Assembly (NCBI GenBank): GCA_964444795.1
Contig: CAYUIQ010000081.1
Coordinates: forward strand, 1-31,284
Length of the DNA stretch: 31,284 bases
DNA from: JABMRP01 sp964444795
Lineage (GTDB): Bacteria > Planctomycetota > Planctomycetia > Pirellulales > Thermoguttaceae
Direction of reading: 5' to 3'
Positions 1-9,443 of this stretch are shown one piece after another. The notes under the pieces are model-generated. The model made no database searches. It saw nothing but the letters and a program-made list of their open reading frames with translations, and had not been told where the DNA came from. How positions within the stretch are numbered: position 1 is the stretch's first letter; each line of letters begins with the position of its first letter. The translations under genes and the position numbers were made by a program.

Positions 1-57
1 GCCGAAGGCGCCGGCTTCTGTGGCGTTCCACCACCAAGAAAGGCCGGCGCCTTCGGC
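1..57. repeat. Intergenic inverted repeat with 15-bp arms
   Basis: Positions 1-15 (GCCGAAGGCGCCGGC) and 43-57 are perfect reverse complements separated by 27 bases. The element may extend left beyond the window edge. No T-run follows, so it does not look like a classical terminator. It is one of several unrelated palindromes found in the gaps of this window. Confidence 0.7.
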
Positions 58-330
58 TAGGCGTTAAACGAGTTAAGCTGCGGGCTAACGCGGACTGCGG
101 AAATTGTTTCGTTGCAACGAGTTACGGCTGCACCGGAATGCATAACGTCCGGGCACTGCGTGACGACGCAAAACGTCGTAGCGAAGAACCATGTAGTCCC
201 GGCTTGCCATCGAGCGGTCGACGGAATACGCTGGCTATAGGGGGCGTTTTTCCTGGCTCGTGCCGGTCGCGGGCGATAAACTGTCAGAGGTAGTGTCGGC
301 TCCGCCCTAACGGACATCATCGACACGCAG
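58..330. other. Non-coding gap upstream of the first GYF gene
   Basis: This stretch has no convincing coding region. A minus-strand open frame covering it (57-344) has no recognisable domain and runs over the start of the next gene, so I treat it as chance. The promoter of the GYF gene pair should lie here, but I see no good -35/-10 pair. The only clear signal is the purine-rich ribosome-binding site GAGGTGAGG just before 343. Confidence 0.5.
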
Positions 331-342
331 GCGAGGTGAGGC

Positions 343-1707
343 ATGGCGTCGGAACAGTGGTTCTGTCAAATCGAGGGCAAGCAGTACGGTCCGTTTTCCG
401 GTGAGCAGCTCAAGACGCTGGTCAGCCAGGGTAAGCTTTTGCCCACGCATCTGCTGCGCCAGGGACCCCAGGGCCAGTGGGTTCAGGCAACGCGAGCCAA
501 AGGGCTGTTTCCCGAGGCACCAACTACCACCCCGCAATCCAAGCCGAGCGGACTGCTGGTCGCCAAGCCGCTGGACGATCCGCCGTCGGCGGCCGCGCCG
601 CAGGTTCCCGCGCAGCCTCAGTCGCCGACGGTTCCCCAGGCGGGGCTTGTACTCGATGCGATTCCGGTGGCCGAAGCCGCACCACAAGTCGTCGAAGTGG
701 CGGAGGTGCCCCCTAACGCAGCGCCGGTGCAAGCGGTGCCGGGCGTCCCGGTTGTCAACACGGGCGAACCGGCCAATCCGTTCGCCATTCAAACCGAAAG
801 CCCCACCGCTCGCGCCATCGGCGGGCGAGCGAGAGGTGGCCGAACGGCCTATGCGCCACGCGGCGGGCCTCCGGGCGAGAAAGGCCTCGAACAGGCCGAG
901 TTGGTTTGCATGATTGTCGGAACGGCGTGTCTGGCGCTGTTGGGGTTCTCGGTGCTGCTGCCTTGGCTGGAGATAAGCATCATGGGGATGTCCGGAAGTG
1001 TCGACGGGGTCGACGCGACCGAGGGCAAAGTCATCCTCGCGATCTCGCTACTGGCGGCGGTTGGGGTTGGTGCCTCGATTGCCGATAAGGGCCGAGTGAC
1101 CATGTTCGGCGCGGCGGGCGGCTGCGCTTGGGGGGCGGTCGTGGCCACGTGGTTCCTGGTGGTGATTGCACGATTTTTCATGGCGATGAGTGACGCGAAG
1201 GCGGAGGTCAAAAAGATCCCCGATGCCGATGCACGGCGAATGGCCGAGAAGATGATAGAAGACGCCATCGGCTTCGGCGCCGGATGGTACCTTGGTGTCA
1301 TCTTGGCGCTGGTGGCGATCGGTGCGCTGGCAACGCCGTTTTTGCGGTCTCCGCGAGGCGGGGCGTTCTGCCGACAGCAGGCGGTTCTCTTTTCGGCTGT
1401 TGGTGCCGGACTGGTGATTGGCCTCCTTTGGGGTGCGCTGGGTGACGATCTGGGGGGACCTTCGTCCGGTCCCGGAAAATCGCCCTTCTCTTACTCGGCC
1501 CCCGCCCAGCAGCCGTTTCGAGCCGTATGCCGGACTGCTGATCCACCAAGTACGGGAATATTTTCTGACCACTGCGGCCCCCAACTCTGCCGCGAGCCCA
1601 GTTCGCCTGGTTTCATTGACATGCACGTGACCCGGCAAGGTAATTTGCCGGATGTGTTGTTGCCAGTAAACACGGAGACGACCGATGGCGTCCCAATGGT
1701 ATTGTAA
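343..1707 (+). CDS. GYF_2-domain multi-pass membrane protein (possible 3' frameshift)
   Basis: The first ~58 residues form a GYF_2-type domain: a W-F-C start, a YGPFSGEQL motif, an LLRQG motif and a final GLF. GYF_2 domains are thought to bind partner proteins in the cytoplasm; no enzymatic role is known. A proline/alanine-rich linker (~60-150) follows, with a short FAIQTE motif also found in the next gene. About five hydrophobic segments follow (roughly 187-213, 229-247, 252-282, 311-334, 345-366), so the C-terminal half is membrane-embedded. The start has a strong GAGGTGAGG ribosome-binding site. The last ~60 codons look non-coding and overlap the next gene by 23 bases. An extra T in 1516-1518 would instead lead to a stop at 1628-1630, after residues FEPYAGLLIHQ. 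Function unknown. Confidence 0.8.
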   Translation: MASEQWFCQIEGKQYGPFSGEQLKTLVSQGKLLPTHLLRQGPQGQWVQATRAKGLFPEAPTTTPQSKPSGLLVAKPLDDPPSAAAPQVPAQPQSPTVPQAGLVLDAIPVAEAAPQVVEVAEVPPNAAPVQAVPGVPVVNTGEPANPFAIQTESPTARAIGGRARGGRTAYAPRGGPPGEKGLEQAELVCMIVGTACLALLGFSVLLPWLEISIMGMSGSVDGVDATEGKVILAISLLAAVGVGASIADKGRVTMFGAAGGCAWGAVVATWFLVVIARFFMAMSDAKAEVKKIPDADARRMAEKMIEDAIGFGAGWYLGVILALVAIGALATPFLRSPRGGAFCRQQAVLFSAVGAGLVIGLLWGALGDDLGGPSSGPGKSPFSYSAPAQQPFRAVCRTADPPSTGIFSDHCGPQLCREPSSPGFIDMHVTRQGNLPDVLLPVNTETTDGVPMVL

Positions 1708-3382
1708 GACTGCGGAAAATGGCAAAGAGTCGGGGCCCGTCTCGGCCGAGCAGTTGAAAACGCTGGCGGCTAAGGGGCGGCTCAAGACCGAGCATCTGGT
1801 GCGCCAGGGGACTGCGGGCAATTGGGTGCCTGCCGGCAAGGTGAATGGCCTGTTTGCCGAGGGGACCGGGGGCAATGGGCAGTCGGGCAACTCGGCGGCG
1901 AAGAAGACGCCGTTGAAGAAAGCCGAAGCCCTGCCCACCGCCAAACCGTTGGCCGCCGCTCCCGCCGCCGAACCGCTGGCGTCCGTCGATTCGGTACCCG
2001 GACCCAATCAGCCGCTTCCCGCTGCCGAACCGGTTCCTGTTGCCAGTCAGCCCGTGCCCATTGCCAATCAACCGGTGCCGGTGGTCAATCAGCCGGTGTC
2101 CACACCGGCCGCGGGGGTTGGCGCGTTTGCCATCCAGACCGAACAACCGGCCGCCGTGCGCGGCGCCTCCGGTGACGGTGAACAGGGCGGTATGGCCGGT
2201 GGCAGGAAGAAAAAGAAGAGCAAGGGCCTGGTGATCGGGCTGCTGGCGACGATGGCCGGTCTGGCCGTGCTGGTCGTGGTGCTGATCGTACTTCGCTCCG
2301 GTGATGACAAAGGCGAAGAGGCTGTCGCTTCGGACAAGAAGGAAGAGCGGAAGGAACCGACCGAAGCCGAGAAAATGGCCGCGCTGGAAGCGGCCGAGAA
2401 TGCCGACCCAGCCAGGCCGGGCGAAGCGGAAGCTCCCGGCGATCCCCCGGCGCCGGCCGAGCCCGAGCAGCCGGTGCAACCCGAGGGACCCGCCTGGGCC
2501 AACGTGGTCGACGGAGAGGACCAGCGCTGCGATCCGGTCATCGTCGAGGTGACCTCCGCCGCGGTGGCCGTGCCACGGTACACGAAGCAACTGCCTGGAG
2601 CATTGGGCCTTGACCAACCGTGTCTACTCGTCCGTCTGCGCCTGACCAACACAAGCGAGGAGGAGAAGCTCGAATACGAGGGTTGGGGGTCCAGCGGTCG
2701 CAGCAAATCCTTCGTCCAAGCGACGGACGGCAAAGGCAATACCTACAAACTGAAACACTTCCCGAAGGCGATCGTCGAGGGCCGGCACACCAAAGCGGTC
2801 TCCATGTATCCGGGCGAAACGGTCGAGGATCTGATGGTCTTCGAACGCCCGCTCCCCGCGGCCAAATACGTTCGGCTCGTGTTGCCGGCCAGTGTGGTGG
2901 GGAAGAAGGGCGACCTTCGCTTCGAGCTTTCCTCGGAACTATTTGAACGCGAAGACCCGGGCGTCGCTGTTTCCGAGACGGACCCTGGTGACGGCTTCGA
3001 CGCACCCGGGGAAAACTCGGGACGGCCACTCGATCCGATCCAACAGGGGATCAAGGATCTGGCCGAAAGCGAAGGACCCGCCGAAACGGGGCCCAACGTC
3101 GGCGTCATGCCGCCCGGCGCGCAGCCACCGGCCGAAGGCGGTGACGAGAAGAAGCCGGGTGAGGGTGAGGACGAGGTGCCGGAGATCATGCGTCAGATCC
3201 AGGAGTTTGGCGGTGGCGACGGTTCGGACGACAAGGAGTACAACTTCGAGGACATTATCCGGCCGCTTGACCCTGACGGACGGCCCAAGCCCAAGGGACC
3301 GGTGCGGCGCGAACCTCCGGGAGAGGGCCGCCCGGGAAATCGTGAGCAGCGCCCCCCCGAACGTCCTCGTCACGAAAGATAA
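1685..3382 (+). CDS. GYF_2-domain single-pass membrane protein with large C-terminal domain
   Basis: The 565-residue product begins with a GYF_2 domain (~1-58: WYCKT, GPVSAEQLKTL, HLVRQG, NGLFAE) clearly paralogous to the preceding gene. A proline-rich linker contains PVP-x-x-(S/N)QP repeats (~117-140) and the FAIQTE motif. A single transmembrane segment lies at ~180-205, preceded by a lysine cluster (KKKKSKG), which suggests a cytoplasmic N-terminus. An acidic linker follows. Residues ~277-422 look like a beta-rich domain with L-x-V-R-L-R-L-T-N-T, resembling DUF4352-like folds; this is only a suggestion. The tail is acidic, then Pro/Arg-rich. The next gene starts 4 bases after the stop, so co-transcription is likely. 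Function unknown. Confidence 0.85.
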   Translation: MASQWYCKTAENGKESGPVSAEQLKTLAAKGRLKTEHLVRQGTAGNWVPAGKVNGLFAEGTGGNGQSGNSAAKKTPLKKAEALPTAKPLAAAPAAEPLASVDSVPGPNQPLPAAEPVPVASQPVPIANQPVPVVNQPVSTPAAGVGAFAIQTEQPAAVRGASGDGEQGGMAGGRKKKKSKGLVIGLLATMAGLAVLVVVLIVLRSGDDKGEEAVASDKKEERKEPTEAEKMAALEAAENADPARPGEAEAPGDPPAPAEPEQPVQPEGPAWANVVDGEDQRCDPVIVEVTSAAVAVPRYTKQLPGALGLDQPCLLVRLRLTNTSEEEKLEYEGWGSSGRSKSFVQATDGKGNTYKLKHFPKAIVEGRHTKAVSMYPGETVEDLMVFERPLPAAKYVRLVLPASVVGKKGDLRFELSSELFEREDPGVAVSETDPGDGFDAPGENSGRPLDPIQQGIKDLAESEGPAETGPNVGVMPPGAQPPAEGGDEKKPGEGEDEVPEIMRQIQEFGGGDGSDDKEYNFEDIIRPLDPDGRPKPKGPVRREPPGEGRPGNREQRPPERPRHER

Positions 3383-3386
3383 GTCC

Positions 3387-4376
3387 GTGAACGCGCTGGT
3401 CACCGGAGCCGGGGGATTTCTCGGACTGTACCTCGTCGAGCAACTCGTCGCCCGGGGCGATAAGGTCCGCGCCCTTTGCCGAGGTACTTACGAGCAACTC
3501 GACGCCCTGGGCGTGGAAACAGTCCACGTCGATGTGCGCGATCGCGAGGCGACGATCGACGCCTGTCGCGAGATCGACGTCGTCTTCCACACCGCCGCCA
3601 TCGCCGGCATCTGGGGGCCATGGCGGGAGTTTCATGACATCAACACATTGGGCACCCGGCATGTGATCGAAGGATGCCGTCGGCACGGCGTCGAGAGGTT
3701 GGTTTACACTAGTAGTCCCAGTGTGACGTTCGACGGCACCGATCAGCGCAACGTCGACGAGTCGGCCCCCTATGCGTCGCGATGGCTGGCCCATTATCCG
3801 CACAGCAAGGCGCTGGCCGAGCAGGACGTTCTGGCCGCCAACGGCCGCGACGGACTGCTCACCTGCGCGCTGCGGCCGCATTTGATCTGGGGACCTCGCG
3901 ACCGGCATCTGATCCCCCGATTGCTCCGCCGGGCTCGATCGGGACGTTTGCGCCGGGTGGGCGACGGGACCAATCTGGTCGACATGATCTACGTCGAAAA
4001 TGCTGCCACGGCCCATCTTCAGGCCGCCGGCGCGTTGCGATCCGGTGAGCCGCCGGCGGGGCGGGCATATTTCTTGAGCCAAGGCGAGCCGGTCAACTGC
4101 TGGCAGTGGATCGACGAGATCCTCGCCACCGCCGGGATCGCGCCGCTGGGTAAATCGATCTCGGCCGCCGCGGCGTATCGCGTGGGTGCCGTACTGGAGG
4201 CCGTCTATCGTGTTCTTTGTCTGCGACGCGAACCCCCCATGACCCGATTCCTGGCCACCCAATTGAGTACCTCCCACTACTTCGACATCACTGCGGCGCA
4301 GCGGGATTTCGGTTACTCGGCCCCGATTTCCACCGCCGAAGGCATGCGCCGGCTGGGCGAAGAGTTCGGGGGGTGA
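3387..4376 (+). CDS. NAD(P)-dependent extended SDR, 3-beta-HSD / OleD-like
   Basis: The 329-residue product has the extended-SDR signature: a Rossmann motif TGAGGFLG (residues 6-13), HTAA at 68-71, a serine pair at 109-110 and the catalytic Y-x3-K at Y137/K141 (YPHSK). The length and the RPHLIWGP segment fit the 3-beta-hydroxysteroid dehydrogenase/OleD branch, which reduces ketones or beta-keto acyl groups using NAD(P)H. I chose GTG at 3387 because similarity starts immediately there and the previous gene stops at 3382; the same frame is open far upstream but overlaps that gene. A ketosynthase gene follows after ~135 bases, so this enzyme could supply the ketoreduction otherwise missing from the cluster. 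That role is inference. It could also act in sterol-like or nucleotide-sugar metabolism. Confidence 0.85.
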   Translation: MNALVTGAGGFLGLYLVEQLVARGDKVRALCRGTYEQLDALGVETVHVDVRDREATIDACREIDVVFHTAAIAGIWGPWREFHDINTLGTRHVIEGCRRHGVERLVYTSSPSVTFDGTDQRNVDESAPYASRWLAHYPHSKALAEQDVLAANGRDGLLTCALRPHLIWGPRDRHLIPRLLRRARSGRLRRVGDGTNLVDMIYVENAATAHLQAAGALRSGEPPAGRAYFLSQGEPVNCWQWIDEILATAGIAPLGKSISAAAAYRVGAVLEAVYRVLCLRREPPMTRFLATQLSTSHYFDITAAQRDFGYSAPISTAEGMRRLGEEFGG

Positions 4377-4512
4377 TGCCTCCGTCGATGGGCCGGTCTT
4401 TTCGTGATGTCGTGTCCCCCCGCACGGGGTGCGAGTCCCTGGGGGGCGGCTTGCCAATTCGCGTGCTGATGGGTAAGCTGTGTGGTTTGGAACTTTTCCG
4501 GGATGTTTCCCC

Positions 4513-5757
4513 ATGGCTCTCCGGCAACCGGACAACGAGACCATTGTCATCACGGGCGTGGGCCTTGCCGCGCCTAACGGAGACAGTCTGCCCGAATATC
4601 GGCAGAGCCTGCTGGAGGGTAGGAGCGGAGTCTCCGACTACGAGATCCGCTACTTCGGGCCGACGCTGGCCGGTATCTGCCACTTCGATCCCTCGCGATA
4701 CCAGAAGCGCAAGGAGGTGCGTCGCGGCACGCGGGCCGGTAGCGTGGGGATTTACTGCGCGCGCGAAGCGGTCGCGGACGCCGGACTCGATTGGGAGCAT
4801 ATCGACCGATCGACCATCGGGGTCTACGTTGGCGTGACCGAGCACGGCAACGTGGAAACGGAAAACGAAATCTATGAGATCAAGGCCTACGATTACGATA
4901 CGAAATACTGGACCCATCACCACAACCCCCGCACCGTGGCCAACAATCCGGCCGGCGAGATCACGCTGAACCTGGGGGTTACCGGGCCACACTACACCTT
5001 GGGCGCGGCCTGTGCGGCGGGCAATGCGGGATTGATTCAGGGGGCCCAGATGTTGCGCCTGCGGGAGTGCGATCTGGCGATCTGCGGCGGAGTGTCCGAG
5101 AGCATTCACACCTTCGGCATCTTCGCCGGATTCAGCAGCCAAGGAGCGCTTGCCCGGCACGAAGATGCGGCCAAGGCCTCGCGCCCCTTCGACGCCGATC
5201 GCACGGGCATCGTTGTTGCCGAGGGAGGATGCCTCTTCGTCCTGGAGCGCTACGCCGACGCCCGGGCTCGCGGCGCGAAGATCTACGGCCAGTTGCTCGG
5301 CCACGCGATGAACAGCGACGCGACCGATTTCGTCCTCCCCAATCCCCAGCGGCAGGCCGAGTGTATCCGTCTGGCACTGCGGCGGGCCCAATTAAACCCC
5401 GAGCAGGTCGACATCGTCTCGACCCATGCCACGGGCACGACCACCGGCGACGTTCAGGAAGTGGCCGCTTTGCGGGCGGTGTTCGACGGCGGGGGGCACA
5501 CGCATTTCAACAATACCAAGAGTTTCATCGGCCACGCGATGGGAGCGGCCGGCTCGCTGGAGTTGGCGGGCAACCTACCGGCGATGGACGACGGCGTTTG
5601 CCATCCCACAATCAATCTCGACCGGCCCGATCCCGAGTGCGAGTTGCCCGGCCTGGTGGCCAACCAGTCGCGCGAAGTGGGACGGGTCGACCGTATCTTG
5701 AATAACTCGTTCGGCATGCTCGGCATCAACTCGGTGGTGGTGATCGGGCGCGTCTGA
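4513..5757 (+). CDS. Beta-ketoacyl-ACP synthase, FabF-like
   Basis: The 414-residue protein is a full-length KAS II-type condensing enzyme, joining an acyl primer to malonyl-ACP with loss of CO2. The catalytic triad is visible: C167 in LGAACAAGN, H305 in STHATGTTTGD and H341 in NTKSFIGHAMGAAGS, with the conserved lysine K336. ATG 4513 is preferred over an in-frame GTG at 4480 because similarity starts with ETIVITGVGLAAPNG. It heads a run of ACP, two flavoproteins, FabZ and FabI. The motif around the first histidine is divergent from E. coli FabF, and no FabD or FabG lies nearby, so I read it as a specialised synthase rather than the housekeeping one. Confidence 0.92.
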   Translation: MALRQPDNETIVITGVGLAAPNGDSLPEYRQSLLEGRSGVSDYEIRYFGPTLAGICHFDPSRYQKRKEVRRGTRAGSVGIYCAREAVADAGLDWEHIDRSTIGVYVGVTEHGNVETENEIYEIKAYDYDTKYWTHHHNPRTVANNPAGEITLNLGVTGPHYTLGAACAAGNAGLIQGAQMLRLRECDLAICGGVSESIHTFGIFAGFSSQGALARHEDAAKASRPFDADRTGIVVAEGGCLFVLERYADARARGAKIYGQLLGHAMNSDATDFVLPNPQRQAECIRLALRRAQLNPEQVDIVSTHATGTTTGDVQEVAALRAVFDGGGHTHFNNTKSFIGHAMGAAGSLELAGNLPAMDDGVCHPTINLDRPDPECELPGLVANQSREVGRVDRILNNSFGMLGINSVVVIGRV

Positions 5758-5782
5758 ACGACAGGTTTATTGAAGGAAACGT

Positions 5783-6034
5783 ATGACTGCTGACGAAATC
5801 GGAAAAGCCGTTTTAGATATTCTCGCCGACATCGCTCCCGACGAGGAACTCGGCGACCTGAAGGAAGATGTGGCGTTCCGCGACCAACTTGAGTTGGATA
5901 GCATGGACTTCCTCGATATCGTGATGGAATTGCGCAAGCGTTATCGCATCCAGATTCCCGAGGAAGACTACCCGCAATTGGCCAGCATGAAGAGCACCGT
6001 GAGCTATCTCGAACCGGTGATGAAGGATTTGTGA
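5783..6034 (+). CDS. Acyl carrier protein
   Basis: The 83-residue acidic protein has the ACP fold pattern and the phosphopantetheine attachment serine in ELDSMDFLD (S40). It would carry the growing chain as a thioester for the synthase upstream and the enzymes downstream. The ribosome-binding site AAGGAA lies 6-7 bases ahead of the ATG. The gene follows the synthase by 25 bases and overlaps the next gene's GTG by four bases (GTGA at 6031-6034), so translation is probably coupled. The motif has DSM rather than the usual DSL, as in many pathway-dedicated carrier proteins. Confidence 0.93.
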   Translation: MTADEIGKAVLDILADIAPDEELGDLKEDVAFRDQLELDSMDFLDIVMELRKRYRIQIPEEDYPQLASMKSTVSYLEPVMKDL

Positions 6035-7424
6035 GTTTCACGGCCATGTACGATACGATCATCATTGGTGCCGGCATGTCGGGATTGGCGGCCGGAATCC
6101 GTCTGGCGCATTTCGATCGCCGGGTGTGCATCCTCGAACGCCACACGACGATCGGCGGGCTCAATTCGTTCTATCGGCAGAACCGCCGCAACCACGACGT
6201 CGGGCTTCACGCGCTGACCAACTACACGCCCAAGGGGACGAAAAAGGGGCCGCTGGCCCGGCTGTTGCGCCAGTTGCGGTTTGCCTGGGAAGAGTTTGCG
6301 CTTTCGCCGCAAAAAGGCTCGACGATCGCTTTTCCCGGCATCTCGATGGACTTCAGCAACGATTTCGATTTGCTGCGCAGCGAAGTCCACACCCACTTTC
6401 CCCGCCGGAAAGACCAGTTCGAGCGCCTGGTGGGCATGATCGCTGATTACGACGACTTGGAGTTTGAGAAGACGGCCCATCTCTCGGCCCGCAAGGTGGT
6501 GAGTGAAACGGTCGGCGATCCGCTGTTGGTGGAGATGATCTTCTGCCCGCTGTTCTTCTACGGGGGAGCGCGCGAGCGGGACATGGACTTCGGCCAGTTT
6601 TGCATCATGTTCCGCTCGATCTATTTCGAGGGTTTCGCGCGGCCGCTGGCCGGGGTTCGCCTGATCCTGAAGAAGCTGGTTCGCAAGTTTCGCGGCCTGG
6701 GCGGAGAGTTGAAGCTCCGCGCCGGCGTGAAGCGAATCGCCGTGAAGGGCGGCCACGCGGAGAAAGTCGTGCTGGAAGACGGAAGCGAACTCCAGGCCCG
6801 GCGCGTGCTCTCTTCGGCCGGATTGGTCGAAACGATGCGGATGTGTGACGACCGCCGCGGCACGGTCACTCGCGACCGGGCGGGTAAGCTGTCGTTTGTC
6901 GAGACGATCTCCGTGTTGGACAAACCGCCGAAAAGCCTCGGCCACGACCGCACGATCGTTTTTTACAACGACTCACCGGAGTTCGACTACAGCAAGCCGG
7001 ACGAACCGGCCGATCTGCGCAGCGGCGTGATCTGCTCGCCCAATAACTTCCAGTACGACGAAGAACTGCCCGAGGGAGTGATGCGGATCACCGCCCTGGC
7101 CAACTTCGATCACTGGAACGCGTTGGACGAGCACGACTACGGGCTGGCCAAGTTGAAGTGGTACGATCGGGTGGTCGCCTCGGCCGTGCGATTCGTGCCC
7201 GACTTCCGCAGCTCGGTCGTCGACACCGACATGTTCACGCCGACCACGATCCGCCGCTTCACGGGCCACGACAACGGCGCCGTCTACGGCGCGCCGAAGA
7301 AACAGTACGACGGCCGGACGCACTTGAAGAACCTCTTCCTTTGCGGCACCGACCAAGGCTTCGTGGGCATCGTCGGCACGCTCATGAGCGGCATCAGCAT
7401 CGCCAACCAGCATTTGCTCCGCAC

Positions 7425-7428
<4 letters not shown>
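6031..7428 (+). CDS. FAD-dependent oxidoreductase, CrtI / retinol saturase-like (first of two)
   Basis: An FAD-binding Rossmann motif (IIIGAGMSGLAAG) opens the protein, followed by the ILERH strand with its acidic residue and the GGLNS motif typical of phytoene desaturases and retinol saturases. The C-terminal flavin-binding motif is NLFLCGTDQGFVGIVGTLMSGI. These enzymes desaturate or saturate conjugated isoprenoid or polyene chains. The start may be GTG 6031, overlapping the ACP stop, or ATG 6046 just before YDTIIIG. The stop overlaps the next gene's ATG (ATGA at 7425-7428). The ACP context suggests the substrate is an acyl chain from this cluster rather than phytoene; no phytoene synthase lies in the window. 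Substrate and direction of the reaction are unknown. Confidence 0.85.
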
Positions 7429-8843
<1,415 letters not shown>

Positions 8844-8872
8844 GGACTGGGGACTAGTACGCGATTGCAGTT

Positions 8873-8961
8873 GGGTGCCTGGGGTCGAGACGCGAGGAAC
8901 GAGCAGCGAGCCCCCAGATCGCAACGAACTGGGGGCTCGCTGCGCTCGACCCCAGGCACCC
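8873..8961. repeat. Long two-part stem-loop element between flavoprotein gene and fabZ
   Basis: Two nested perfect stems are visible. The outer arms of 17 bases are 8873-8889 (GGGTGCCTGGGGTCGAG) and 8945-8961. The inner arms of 15 bases are 8903-8917 (GCAGCGAGCCCCCAG) and 8929-8943, with an 11-base loop. The left side carries a 13-base unpaired insert (8890-8902), the right side one base (8944). There is no U-tract, so it looks like a REP or MITE-type palindrome or an RNA processing/attenuation structure rather than a simple terminator. Confidence 0.8.
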
Positions 8962-8992
8962 GGCCGCTGTCAAGACACGAACGAGATAGATC

Positions 8993-9421
8993 ATGACACG
9001 GCAACAAATACTCGACGCCATTCCTCATCGGGAGCCGTTTCTGCTGGTCGATGAGATCGTGCAGTGGACCGATTCGCGGATCGTCTGTACGCAGACGTTT
9101 GGGGCGGAGGAAGCGTTTTTCAACGGCCATTATCCCGACTTTCCGCTGGTGCCCGGCGTGTTGCTCTGCGAGGCGACCATGCAGGCCGGGGCCATTCTGC
9201 TCTCGCGCCATCTTGAAGGCCTCGAGGGCAAAGTGCCCGTGGCCACGCGGATGAACAGCGTGCGGTTCAAGCGGATGGTTCGCCCCGGCGAGAAGATTAC
9301 CATGGAAGTCGAACTGACCGAACGGCTGGCCGACGCCTTCTTCTGCAAGGCCAAAGCCACCGTCGAGGGCAAGGTGGCCGTGCGGTTCGAGTTCGCATGC
9401 ACCGCCGCGACGATAGGTTGA
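8993..9421 (+). CDS. fabZ: 3-hydroxyacyl-ACP dehydratase, FabZ-like
   Basis: The 142-residue hot-dog-fold protein begins with the family-typical PHREPFLLVDEI. The catalytic pair is visible: H46 in FNGHYPDFPLVPGV and E60 in LLCEATMQAG. It removes water from 3-hydroxyacyl-ACP to give the trans-2-enoyl form. The RFKRMVRPGEKI segment after the active site is also typical. Its position between the flavoproteins and a FabI homologue gives a dehydration/reduction pair. Because a full planctomycete genome usually has another FabZ, this copy is probably pathway-specific; that is inference. Confidence 0.92.
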   Translation: MTRQQILDAIPHREPFLLVDEIVQWTDSRIVCTQTFGAEEAFFNGHYPDFPLVPGVLLCEATMQAGAILLSRHLEGLEGKVPVATRMNSVRFKRMVRPGEKITMEVELTERLADAFFCKAKATVEGKVAVRFEFACTAATIG

Positions 9422-9443
9422 TCAGACCGCCGGGAGAACACAC

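Noticed and set aside
57..344. Minus-strand open frame of 95 codons
   Set aside because: No recognisable domain, and it covers the ribosome-binding site and start of the GYF gene; treated as chance.
1613..2617. Long minus-strand frame with Gly/Arg/His-rich sequence
   Set aside because: Antisense of the second GYF gene; high-GC frames of this kind are common shadows and it has no domain.
2892..3386. Upstream extension of the SDR frame
   Set aside because: Lies fully inside the second GYF gene in another frame and has no SDR similarity; the SDR starts at 3387.
4416..4446. C6 and G6 runs flanking 19 bases before the ketosynthase gene
   Set aside because: Stem is only a homopolymer match with no T-tract; too weak to call a terminator.
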